A DNA stretch of 64,000 nucleotides, taken from the NCBI GenBank assembly GCA_946894095.1, contig OX335660.1, positions 3,539,001-3,603,000 on the forward strand. Reading direction: 5' to 3'. The notes below the pieces were generated by a model. The model saw only the letters and a list, made by a program, of their open reading frames with translations. It made no database searches and was not told the origin of the DNA. How positions within the stretch are numbered: position 1 is the stretch's first letter; each line of letters begins with the position of its first letter. The translations under genes and the position numbers were made by a program. Shown here piece by piece: positions 39,985-50,900 of the stretch. The stretch comes from Incurvaria masculella (lineage: Eukaryota; Arthropoda; Insecta; Lepidoptera; Incurvariidae).

Positions 39985-40293
39985 TTCTTATGCAACCTGA
40001 CAAGGATGGCTAATACCACATAACTACCGTTATGATATCAGCCCAATACACCACATTCCCGAAAGAATTAGGTGCCATGCCACATTCCCTTTATGAGTAC
40101 GGCTAAATTAAACTGGATGGAAAACACGGACAATTTTACATTGCCGCTTCGACCATTTTTTCATCCAATGGGGGTACCGACCCGGGCGGGCTTAAGCCCT
40201 ACCACCTAGTAAGGGAAGGGGACCTACAGTTTTACATGCATTCCGAACCATGTACAGCTCGCATTCGTGACGCAATGCACTTATCAAACTCAG
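39985..40293 (-). mobile_element. tRNA-headed SINE, part 1 (split by LINE 1)
   Basis: The full body on the minus strand (ATGCAACCTGACAAGGATGG, CCTACCACCTAGTAAGGG, CCATGTACAGCTCGCATTCG). Stops at ATCAAACTCAG and resumes with the tRNA head at 46067. Confidence 0.85.
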
Positions 40294-40655
40294 GACTCTG
40301 CCGCCGCTCTCTATGGTTACCACATGTGTTAGTGAGTCGGCTCGTGGTTTTTTCGCTTATTTCTCGGTTTAAAGACCCTTGAGATTTGTTTTGTGTTGTG
40401 TGACGTCCTATAACTGTACGTATATATATAATTATTCTATTGACCATTTCCTACATGCACGGTTATGGATAAAGTTGCGAGGGATCAGGGACCGGCGGAC
40501 GCGGTGGGGGCCAGGTCTCTGATCGAGATCTAGAGTTAGCGGTATCAGCTGCAGCTCGCGATGTCGAGTCCCGTGACGGGTCTCCTTCCCTAATTCCACA
40601 GTATTCATCCACTCCGTCCCCAGCAGCATATACCACAGTTAACACCTCAGACGAC

Positions 40656-42140
40656 ATGGACTGTTCGAATGACGGTACTGTCGAACGGCAAAGAAAAAGG
40701 AAAACTAAAATCTACAACTCCTCGGACGAATCAGATAAGGACCTTGCTCGGACTAGACGTAAAGCTCAAGCCCTAACTCCCAACAAAGACAGAAAGATTT
40801 CCAATAAAATATCCACTCTTTCTGATACATCAAAAATTAATTCTGTTCTCCCCCAAACCATTTCTGACACACACTCCTTAACTTCCCAAAGCACCCCCCC
40901 GTCTCAAACTATCCCTCCCTCCCAACCTATCCCTCCTTCACCCTCTCAGACTCAGTATTCATCCCCTCAAATCGGCAGACAATTTTACAACTGCACCGAT
41001 AGTGGACCATTCTTGGTACACATCTTCCGGGTAGAGGCAGATCCCTCGGCAGGCACGACAATTCACCATATTAAATTCGGGCGCCTCTTAATGCAGCACA
41101 AGGTTGGCAATATCTCCCAAGGAGGAGTCAAAAGCTTAGGTCGCAACCGAATTTCTGTAGAATTTCGATCAGCTGAGTATGCAAATGCTTTTCTAAGTAG
41201 TGACTTTTTAAGTACCCAAAAATATAGGGCCATAATCCCCACTTATAATGTTACTAGAATGGGTCTGGTCAGACAGATCCCCGCAGACTGGTCTGAAGAG
41301 GATATTTTAGAATGTGTGGCCGTTCCCAAAGGTTGTGGCAAAATTATTAAAATCAGAAGACTGAACTATAAGTCTATGTCCGAAGGTACCACTACCTGGA
41401 ATCCATCGCAAACAGTGGTTCTTACATTCGATGGACAAGTGCTACCAAATAGAGTTTTCTGCTGTCACAATTCACTGCCCATTGAAAAATACAACTACCC
41501 TACAGTACAATGTCACAACTGTTGTCGATTTGGACATACTAAACTACAATGCAGATCGACACCTCGCTGCTACAAATGTGGAGATACGCATTCTGGCGAT
41601 TCCTGCAATGTTAAAGACTTTTTCTGTCTCTCATGCTCAGGTAGCCACGTGGCCACCAGTAAAGTGTGCTCTAAGCATGGCAGACAACAAAATATCAAAT
41701 GTTTAATGGCCGATGAATCAATATCGTACGCAGAAGCTGCTAGAAAAACTGGACCTCCCAGGGGGTCATACGCAGAAGCAGCCTCTAATAAGCAACCTAC
41801 CAGTTCCCAAAATTCCTCCTACCGTAAAACTGTTTTTTTGAAACCCAAGTCACATGCCCCTCTGTCCCCAAGTTTTGATAAATCAGCACACCGGGACATA
41901 CTAAATAGTTTTACTCCTCCAACCCCAGTAAATGGATGTGCCCTAACTCCCAGTAATAATAACACTCCAACATCCTCAGATAGCTCTATCCTTGAAACAT
42001 TGCTTATTACACTCATCTCACTTATATCATCTCAATCCCAATTACCGTACAACGTTGCCAAACATCTTCGTACACTTGCCAAAATGACCTATGGAACCAA
42101 TCAACCTGCTCCAATGGAATACACGAAGCATACGGGATAA
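40656..42140 (+). CDS. LINE 1 ORF1, gag-like RNA-binding protein
   Basis: 494 codons, open throughout. The N-terminal 60 residues are basic/acidic and Ser-rich, then a Pro/Ser/Gln-rich linker. Residues about 110-265 form a folded region of the RRM-like type usual for these gags. Residues about 282-338 hold three zinc knuckles: CHNCCRFGHTKLQC, CYKCGDTHSGDSC and CLSCSGSHVATSKVC. It binds element RNA in the ribonucleoprotein. The start at 40656 is the first ATG of the frame. The stop overlaps the ORF2 start by 50 nt. Confidence 0.85.
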   Translation: MDCSNDGTVERQRKRKTKIYNSSDESDKDLARTRRKAQALTPNKDRKISNKISTLSDTSKINSVLPQTISDTHSLTSQSTPPSQTIPPSQPIPPSPSQTQYSSPQIGRQFYNCTDSGPFLVHIFRVEADPSAGTTIHHIKFGRLLMQHKVGNISQGGVKSLGRNRISVEFRSAEYANAFLSSDFLSTQKYRAIIPTYNVTRMGLVRQIPADWSEEDILECVAVPKGCGKIIKIRRLNYKSMSEGTTTWNPSQTVVLTFDGQVLPNRVFCCHNSLPIEKYNYPTVQCHNCCRFGHTKLQCRSTPRCYKCGDTHSGDSCNVKDFFCLSCSGSHVATSKVCSKHGRQQNIKCLMADESISYAEAARKTGPPRGSYAEAASNKQPTSSQNSSYRKTVFLKPKSHAPLSPSFDKSAHRDILNSFTPPTPVNGCALTPSNNNTPTSSDSSILETLLITLISLISSQSQLPYNVAKHLRTLAKMTYGTNQPAPMEYTKHTG

Positions 42141-45100
42141 AAAACATGAAATTATCTTTTTATTCAATAAATATAACCCCATAATCACTGCCGTCACGGA
42201 GACATGGTTAAAGCCAGGCTCTCTTTTTAGAGTATATGGACACTCCTGCGTTCGTGACGACAGAGATGATGGATGGGGCGGTTGTGCCCTGTTAGTTAAG
42301 AACACCATTCCCTATTCTCAGGTGCCCCTTCCCCCACATAGCAACAATTTTAATGCTGTGGCTGTGCGGGCGAATGACATTACCTTCCTATGTATATATG
42401 TCCCCCACCCTTTACCCTCAATAATTCCGGAGCTGACCTCAATATTTAATAGTTTGCCAGCCCCATTTGTCGTTTTGGGTGATTTTAATTGTCACCACCC
42501 CTTATGGGGCTCACCCCAACAGGACTCATTTGGAACAAGGCTCGTAAATTTAATAGATGACCAAAATATATGCATCTTAAATGATGGTTCACCTACCCGA
42601 AGAGTCCCCCCAAACCAGAGGGCTAGTGCTGTGGACTTAACCTTATGCTCTACAATATTGTCCTCTCTGATGACATGGAACGTGTCCAACCTCTCGAGAG
42701 GTAGCGACCACTTTCCGATTTCTATTACCTTACCATCAAAAACTTTGCCAAAAAAGGATATAGCCCCACTTCTTAAATACAGAATATGTAGTGCTGATTG
42801 GTATTCTTTCAGCAGCCTGATAGAGAGCAAGGTGACCACCCTTCCTATAGCTACTATAGATAATATAGACACATGCTATGATTCATTCATAAAATTATTA
42901 ACTTGCGCTGCTGATGATACCATCCCGCTTAAAAATGCCGCTTCTGATAAGCTTTCGTCACCCCCATGGTGGAACAAGGAATGCACGCAGATAATCAAAA
43001 TAAGAAATTCGTCAGAAAAAACAAACTGCTCCAATATGTCGATGGATAATTTTCTTATCTTCCATAAAAACGAAGCACGAGCCAAACGATTCCTCCGCAA
43101 AAAAAGCGTGAGGGGTGGCACCACTTTTGTACATCCATTTCACCATCAACTAAATCATCCATTGTATGGAAGAATATCAAAAGGTATAGGTCAGTTTTCA
43201 CTGATATTAATTCCCACAAGGCAGATTCACCAGCCTGGACTATACCATTTTTAGACAAATTGGCCCCTCCCACAGCCCCTCAGGCTGAGGAAGTCCCCCA
43301 ATATTTCCCCACTACCCCTCCTTTTGACCATATGGAGTCCGACTTTACTCTTACTGAACTTCTATATGTCCTGGAACATGTTAAGGACTCAGCTCCGGGA
43401 ATTGATGGAATCCCATATTCTTTTATTTGTAAGTCCCAACCCAAAACCTTAGTGTATTTTTTAAACCTCATTAACCTGGTTCTCAAATCTGGTAACGTCC
43501 CAGAGAACTGGAAAACACAGATCATAATTCCACTACCTAAGCCTAAAAAGGATCTTAATGACCCATCTTCATACCGACCTATTGCCCTATCATCAGCACT
43601 TGTTAAAATAGCGGAACATCTTTTAAAGAATCGGTTAGATTGGATTGTAGAAAATAGAGAAATATTAGCTCCAACTCAATTTGGATTCCGAAAAGGCAGA
43701 GGCACCATTGATAGCCTCAGCGTTTTTAACACAGACATTCGGCTTGCACAAACGAGAAATGAATCTGTTGTCGCTGCCTTTTTAGACATCTCGGCAGCAT
43801 ACGACAGTGTCTTGCTTCCAGTCCTCAGGCAAAAAATGCTCCAGCTGAGGATTCCTGTTAAGCTAGTGAATTTCATTTCCAACCTTTTAGTTTCTCGCAC
43901 TATTCTCGCATCTCAGGGTTCAAGGGGAGATGATCGCGCAAAGAGTGGTATGGCGTGGCCTTCCTCAGGGATCTGTCCTTAGCCCCATGCTATACAACAT
44001 ATACACCTATGATCTTGACCGTAGTGTCACTCCATTTTGCAGAATCCTACAATATGCTGATGATTTACTTGTCTATAGTTCCAATATATCTGTCCCCGAA
44101 GCGTCAAAATCATTGAACTATGCACTAATATCCCTCAATAGCTGGCTGTCTAACCACGGTCTTGAATTATCCGCTACAAAGAGCAGTATAGTTGTGTTCA
44201 CTAGACGCCGTCATATCCCCCTTGTCACTATAACAATATCTGGTAAACCTATCGCCATTAAAAAGGAGGTGAAGTTTCTCGGAGTTATCTTTGATTGTAA
44301 GATGACAGGGATCCCCCACCTCGAATATATTGTCGGGAAGTGTGAGAAAAATATTAATATTCTTCGCACACTTTCAGGCGTCTGGTGGGGAGCTCACCCT
44401 TTCTCTCAGAGGCTTCTCTACAATGCTCTTGTTCGTAGCCACTTAGATTATGGTACATTTTTGCTCGAACCATGCAGTAAAAGAGCTCTCATGAAATTGG
44501 AACTAATACAGTCAAAAAGTATGAGAATCATCATTGGGGCTATGAAATCATCTCCAGTCAACGCGATGCAGGTCGAGTGTGTAGAACCCCCTCTCGCCCT
44601 GAGGCGGCAATACTTGGCCGATCGGTTTCTGTACAGAGCCTCTACTCTCTCAACACACCATATTTTCCCCAAATTGGAACTCCTCTCTCAATACTGTCGC
44701 TCTAAACCCTTCTGGAACCGGAAAATGTACCCTACTCTTGTTAGGAGCATGAATAGATTTAAAGGCCTCAAGGCACCCGTTCACCGTTCAAATCCCATCC
44801 CTTTATATAGTACTCCATACTTTTCTGTAATTTATAAGCCAACTGTAGAATTTTCTATGGGAATTGATGAGAATACTAGCAACGCCAATACGGTATTCTC
44901 CTCAGTAATCTCCCAGCGATGGCCCGACTGGGAAGTCATATACACTGACGCATCTAAGCGTTCTGAGGTTGGTTGCCTAGGAGCAGCGATGCTGCATCAA
45001 CGCACTAAGGCTATCAGGAAAATGAAGTGCCCCCCAGAAAGCTCTGTCTTTACTGGTGAATGCGTGGCCGTAGCAGAAGCTATCTCCATGGCCAGCAGTT

Positions 45101-45794
45101 TAAATTTTAAGAAAACTCTTATAGTGTCGGACTCACTAAGCTGCCTTCAAGCTTTGCATCAGTACCCCTTCTCTTCCAAAACATCTAAAATTATATTTGA
45201 AATAAAGGAAGCCCTGGTCGGTTGTGTAGAGCAAGAACAGGAAATGACACTTGTGTGGGTGCCTAGCCATATTGGTATTTTAGGTAATGAACAGGTTGAC
45301 TCCATAGCTAAAGATGCCATACTGACTGGTGAAAGAAAATACTTTAAAATATATCCAAACGATCTGCTCTCTCTAGAGTGGCTCTTCGAAAAGTTTGGAA
45401 CCGCCAGTGGTCCCATACAAGCAAAGAAAAAGGTCGGCTGTATGCAGACTTGCAACCTGAGATACCAATCAAACCTTGGTTTTCAAAACATAGACTTTTA
45501 ACAAAGAGGGAAACCTCTGTCATATGCAGAATGCGTTTAGGACACTGCTGCACCCCTGTATTCCTATGTAAAATATTGGTTAGGGATACCTCACTCTGTG
45601 AGTGTGGACTTTCGGATGGAGACCTTGACCATATATTCTTTTCATGTCCTCTAATCCAACCTTCTCTATATACCGTGCTACCCAGATATAAAATACCCCT
45701 ACCCACAAACATGAAAAACCTTTTAACCCTCTGCCACCCAGCCACCTTACAAGTATTATTTAATTTTATTAAAAATAATTCCATTAAACTGTAA
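42091..45794 (+). pseudogene. LINE 1 ORF2 (endonuclease-RT-RNase H), frameshifted
   Basis: The endonuclease segment (42091 to about 43105) has LLQWNTRSIR, AVTETWLKPG, VVLGDFNCHHPLWG and RGSDHFPI. The frame shifts near an A7 run at about 43100-43115, at about 43930 inside the RT, and at about 45395 after the RNase H. RT motifs seen: SYRPIALSSALVKIAEHLL, AAFLDISAAYDSV, GLPQGSVLSPMLYN and YADDLLVY. RNase H: IYTDASKR, TGECVAVAEA, VSDSLSC, WVPSHIGILGN. The C-terminal knuckle is CECGLSDGDLDHIFFSC. All key residues remain, so decay is recent, but no full protein can be made. Confidence 0.88.
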
Positions 45795-46066
45795 AATTCC
45801 TCGTGTGTAAATATATTTGTGTTATTTATATATTGTGTTGTGTTGTCTGCCTACAAATCTCAGGTCTGTAAAATTTACAAAATTATGATACCTAGTCATT
45901 TCTTTGTTCAATAGGTAACCACTCCTACATGAATCTCCATAGTATTTGGCAGAGTCAACTAGGGCATTGGCCCAAACTTACCTCGAAGCCAACTGGACAC
46001 TGGCAAAATTGTCTTTAAAAAAAGGACAGAGGCCATTATACAAATCAATCAATCAATCAAACTCAG

Positions 46067-46160
46067 AAAAAGAAAGAAAGTGGTGCATGTCGGGGCGAGG
46101 AATTGAACCCAGACCTCTGGTACGCTAAACCAGTCCCCGCGCCACTAGGCTACGAGCCGC
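46067..46160 (-). mobile_element. tRNA-headed SINE, part 2 (head)
   Basis: On the minus strand: GGCTCGTAGCCTAGTGGCGC (A box), GGTCTGGGTTCAATTCCTC (B box), then the CACTTTCTTTC linker leading to the break. Continues the 39985-40293 copy. Confidence 0.82.
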
Positions 46161-46621
46161 TCAAAATACAGTAACCTTCGTATATTTGGGGACCTTCAAA
46201 TATATAAGTGAGTAATGTAACACGAAACGGTTATGTAACGTTTAAAGAAGTGGGGTATTTACCCTTCCTACGACATTGCCGCAAGATCATTTACATTTTC
46301 CACTTAACAATTTTCTAGTTGAGCCTTTTTTATTATTTTCGCACTCTTTTTACGACAACCCAAATGTCGGCTGCTAAAGTTCTGAACGCCTCCAACTGTC
46401 AAACGTATGTGTAGCTTGAAGGAGAAAATCCGCAATGTGTAATTATTATCCAAAAATATTGTTTTATTTAATTTTACTATGACCAGAAAAAATGTAAGAG
46501 AAATTAAATAAAATGCACCCTGAATAACTAAATATTTTTCGGTCCGCAATTAAGTTCTGTGTAAAATACCTTATTTTCATGTTGACATTGCAATTTTTCG
46601 TTCGTAGGCGACTCACGTTGC
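46161..46621. other. DNA upstream of LINE 2; likely sorting-nexin 5' flank
   Basis: No open frame or repeat recognised. If LINE 2 is removed, this sequence continues directly into the region before the sorting-nexin ATG, so it may hold that gene's promoter. Confidence 0.4.
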
Positions 46622-46749
46622 AAATGTCATAACAAACGGAGGTTCGGTTTTGGCGGGAATCCGAACAAGTCGAGATTTTTTTGCTATCGAGTTTTTATTT
46701 GCCAATTCGTTTGTTTGTGGTCTTTCTTCGCGGAAAACCGGTCGAGAAG

Positions 46750-47994
46750 ATGAAGGCGAAGAGGAAACGGAAAAAGGAAGACAAGAGGTCTCCAGAGGAG
46801 TCACTTTCGTCCGATTTATCGGACTGTGAAAATTTGGCGGGAAAAGATGATCTTGTGGAACAGGCGGGAACTACTGAGCTCAACATCAACACCACAGCTA
46901 CTACATCAAAATTGAATTCACTCGATAAGTACCAACCATTCTTCATTAAAGACTACACCCGTGCATACCCTGAGGATTCGGGAGCACTGGATTTTATCGT
47001 ATTCATAGAAAGCACAGAACCTAACAAGCCGATTGGAGACAGAGATATTATGAGCTTATCAAACTCTTTCAAAAGATACATTAAGGGCATCAAACAGTTC
47101 AAGAGGATAAATCGATACAAAATAGGCGCAATATTTGAAAAACCAGAGCTAGCCAATGCAGCTCTCGGTAACAAAACTTTTTTGGATCAATTCAAGCTTA
47201 AGGCTTCCATACCTGCATCTGCAACTGAAACCACTGGTGTCATCACCTCGGTCCCTACCAACTTATCCAATCATAAAATTTTTACCAACATAACAAGCAC
47301 AAAAAAAATTATATCAGTAAGAAGATTCATGCGTAAAGTAAAGAATGAAAATGGTTTCCAACTAGAACCCACTCCTACTATTTCCATTACATTTGCATCA
47401 AATACTCTACCGGACTATATTGACATGAACTTATGGAGATTTAGAGTGGCTCAATACATACCCCGTTTAAAACAGTGCTTCCGATGCTTGCGCTTTGGGC
47501 ACATATCAAAATATTGTAAAAACGGAGAGAGGTGCTCAATATGCAGTTGCGAAGGGCACAATTATAGAAATTGCTCTACGGAGCATGCCAATGCTACCTG
47601 TTATAATTGTCAAGGTAATCATGTCGCTATATCAGGGTTATGCCCTATAAAAAAGAAGAAAATTGAAGAAAACAAAAATAAAACCAGAAAAGTTCAATAC
47701 AATGAATTATTTAATGAAAAGTCATTCCCTTCCTTACCTACCACTAACACAGATCAAACAGAAAAAAATTATAATACGCAACTAAAATATAACCAAATAT
47801 TACACACGAATAAAGAAAATTCAGTCGACTCTATCCTGAATAATTTGTTAAACTCTGAAAAGGCAATGAACATACTTCTCGAAATGATTGTAAAAGTTAT
47901 AACAATGAGCAAAACTGGCGAGGCTCCTATCTCTGCGCAAAACATAAAAAGCGTTATTCACGACTCTATTAGAAAAAATAAACCTGTTATATAA
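46750..47994 (+). CDS. LINE 2 ORF1, gag-like protein
   Basis: 414 codons plus stop from the first ATG (46750); the frame is open further upstream but without an ATG. Lysine/glutamate-rich start (MKAKRKRKKEDKRSPEES), a central folded region (residues about 60-235), then three zinc knuckles at about 242-298: CFRCLRFGHISKYC, CSICSCEGHNYRNC and CYNCQGNHVAISGLC. Asn/Lys-rich tail. Binds its RNA for reverse transcription. The stop TAA overlaps the ORF2 start as TAATG. Confidence 0.88.
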   Translation: MKAKRKRKKEDKRSPEESLSSDLSDCENLAGKDDLVEQAGTTELNINTTATTSKLNSLDKYQPFFIKDYTRAYPEDSGALDFIVFIESTEPNKPIGDRDIMSLSNSFKRYIKGIKQFKRINRYKIGAIFEKPELANAALGNKTFLDQFKLKASIPASATETTGVITSVPTNLSNHKIFTNITSTKKIISVRRFMRKVKNENGFQLEPTPTISITFASNTLPDYIDMNLWRFRVAQYIPRLKQCFRCLRFGHISKYCKNGERCSICSCEGHNYRNCSTEHANATCYNCQGNHVAISGLCPIKKKKIEENKNKTRKVQYNELFNEKSFPSLPTTNTDQTEKNYNTQLKYNQILHTNKENSVDSILNNLLNSEKAMNILLEMIVKVITMSKTGEAPISAQNIKSVIHDSIRKNKPVI

Positions 47995-50900
47995 TGTCTA
48001 CTTTGAATGTTGTACAATGGAACGCGCAAAGTTTGCTATGTCATCGACATATTCTCACTCAATTTTTATATGAAAATGATATACATATTGCAATAATTTC
48101 TGAAACTTGGTTAAAACCACAACAACGTTGTAAATTTAGAGGATATCAATTGGAAAGATCTGATTCTGGAAATTCACACAATGGAGTAGCAATATTAATT
48201 CATAATAGTCTAAGCTACACAAAAATTATCACCACAAGTGACAACTCGATACAAAATATAGCTATCAAATTATCTTACAACAACAAATTTGTAACTATAG
48301 TTAGTTTATACAGTCCCCCGAATTGTACTCCACCTTTCACAAAAAGTAAGTTCGATAGATTAGTAAAAAATATCTCTGAGCCAACGATTATTGCGGGCGA
48401 TTTTAATGCTCATCACACTTTTTGGGGATGCAATAACACTGATTCACGTGGAAGGGACATTTTGGAAATAATTGATGACAACAATCTTGTTCTTTTGAAT
48501 AACGGTGAAGTGACAACAGTTGGTTCCAGTAGATGGCGGCCAAATGCACTCGATCTCACAATGGTATCTTCTTCTTTAGCATTGTCTTGTAACTGGACGG
48601 TCCATGATGACCCTCTCGGAAGTTATCACCTGCCAACAATAACAAAAATATTATTAGCCAACAACACATACAACAATCAAGAGACTGCAAACAATTTTCC
48701 AAAGCATCCAAACTTTAGACTCGTAAATTGGAAAATATACTCAGATTTAGTTTCGAGAGAGCTCGAACATTTTAACTTTGATAATCTTAACCCAATAGAA
48801 TCTTATGATTCTTTTTGTAATATTTTAAATGCAGCTATTGAGAAGTCTATACCCAAACGGAAGCATTCATCCACACCTAACTCCACTTTTCGGCATTCAA
48901 AACCCAAACTTTCTGTTCCCTGGTGGAATGAAAAATGCAGCTCAGCTGTAGAAAATTCCAGGAAAGCATATGCAACATTTAAACTAAATTGTAATGACGA
49001 AAATTACATAGAATTCAAACGATTGCAAGCACTTAAAAAACTCATTTTAAAAAGAGAAAGAAGCGAAAGCTGGCAAAGGTTATGTGAATCATTTAACAGA
49101 TATACACCCGTTTCTAAAATTTGGAACACTATTAAAAAATTTAATAATACCTACCAAAGTAATAGTCACAACACAAATCATGACTGGATTAATGATTTTT
49201 TGCAAAAGTATACACCCGATTATGTTGAAAATCAACTACATTCAATCAATAGTTCTGTTCCTAACAATAATGAAAATGAGTACCTTACAAAATATTTTAC
49301 TTTACAAGAACTGAAATCTGCCTTAAATTCTAGACGAGATACTGCATGTGGATTAGATATGATTCCATATAAAATGCTACGTCACTTAAACCACAACAGT
49401 CTGGTAATATTTTTAAACACGCTTAATAAGCTGTGGTGTACTTCCATAATTCCATGGGAATGGAAAATAGATTGTCTCATCCCAATACTTAAACCAAACA
49501 AAAGTAAAGACGATGCAAATTCTTATCGACCTGTGGCATTGACTTCGTGCATTGGAAAAATTTTTGAACAGTTAATTAAACAACGTTTAGAATTTTTTAT
49601 AGAAAGAAACAACATTTTACCTAGCAATCAATTTGGTTTTAGGAGGGGTCGATCCGCTAGAGAAAGTTTCAGCCATCTACATCTGGATATTTCAAAAGCT
49701 TTCTCATTAAATCACGATACCGTGTGTGTTTTTTTAGATGTCGTCGGCGCATTTAACAACATCGATCACTTTACACTTGCATCGATCTTGAACTCTTTGG
49801 GCATTCCAGCAAAATTAATAAATTGGATATATAATTTTTTAAATGGCAGGGAAGTATATGTGAAATACAGCAACTCTCTTTTTGGTCCCAGATTTTCCTA
49901 TAGGGGAACGTCTCAAGGTGGGATATTAAGTCCCCTCTTATTTATAATTTATATTCACAAATTAAACTCAAAACTAGGATTTGATGTAAATAACCTCCAA
50001 TTTGCAGATGATTTGGTTATTTATTGTTCCATTGGTGATAGAGCGACTACATTGACTTGTATAAATAAAGCCATGGAGAATTTGTATAAATATTTTACTG
50101 AGTTAAATTTAGATATAAGCCCAGAGAAAAGCAAAGTTGTTATATTTAGTAAAAATAAATACAAATTAAAAGCCGAAGTCTTCTACAATAACACTCTTCT
50201 TCCGGTAGTTGAAACCGTTAAGTTTTTAGGAATAATATTTAACAGTAACTTATCTTGGAACTCTTATATCGATGGCATAGCAGACAAAGCGTTAAGATCA
50301 TACAACATTTTGAGGTCCTTAGCGGGCACCTATTGGGGCGCGGATCCGAAAATCCTAATAATGCTTTTTAAATCTTTGATACGTAGCCATTTTGAATATG
50401 GTTTTCTATGTTTTTCTCATCATTGGAAACTTATAGAGAAACTGGAAAAAATACAAAATAAAAGCTTACGTTTAATAACTGGAGCGATGATGTCAACTCC
50501 CATAGTATCCATGCAAGTAGAATGTAACATTCCTCCACTGAGAATCCGCTTCAAATATCTGAAATTAAAATTTTTGTTAAAGCTTCTATCCATATCAAAT
50601 CATCCTCTGTTTACCAAAATTCAACATCTCCTTTCCATCCCATCCGATCCTAGTCATCATCCTTACATCCTGAGAGACTTTTCAAATATATTACATTACA
50701 AAAATGAATATGAAATACAAGCCAATTTCAACTTTCCTTGCTATTTGGGAAAATATGACAGCAAATTCTACGGAATTCCAATTCAAATAGACGAAAACTT
50801 GGAGTGCAAAGAAGATTTTTTAGAACAAATTTCAAGTTACAGAGGTTACAGAAGAATATATACCGATGGTTCGAAAACAGTTCGTGGGGTCGGCTGCGCG

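Larger units (their letters stand above)
40294..46055 (+). mobile_element. LINE 1: I-group-like non-LTR retrotransposon, inactive
   Basis: 5.76 kb between an 11-bp target duplication ATCAAACTCAG (40283-40293 and 46056-46066), ending in a CAAT microsatellite tail rather than poly-A. Order: 5' UTR about 360 bp, ORF1 (gag), ORF2 (endonuclease, reverse transcriptase, RNase H, C-terminal zinc knuckle), 3' UTR about 260 bp. Domain order with RNase H and a simple-repeat tail suits the I group. ORF2 has three frameshifts. Confidence 0.85.
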
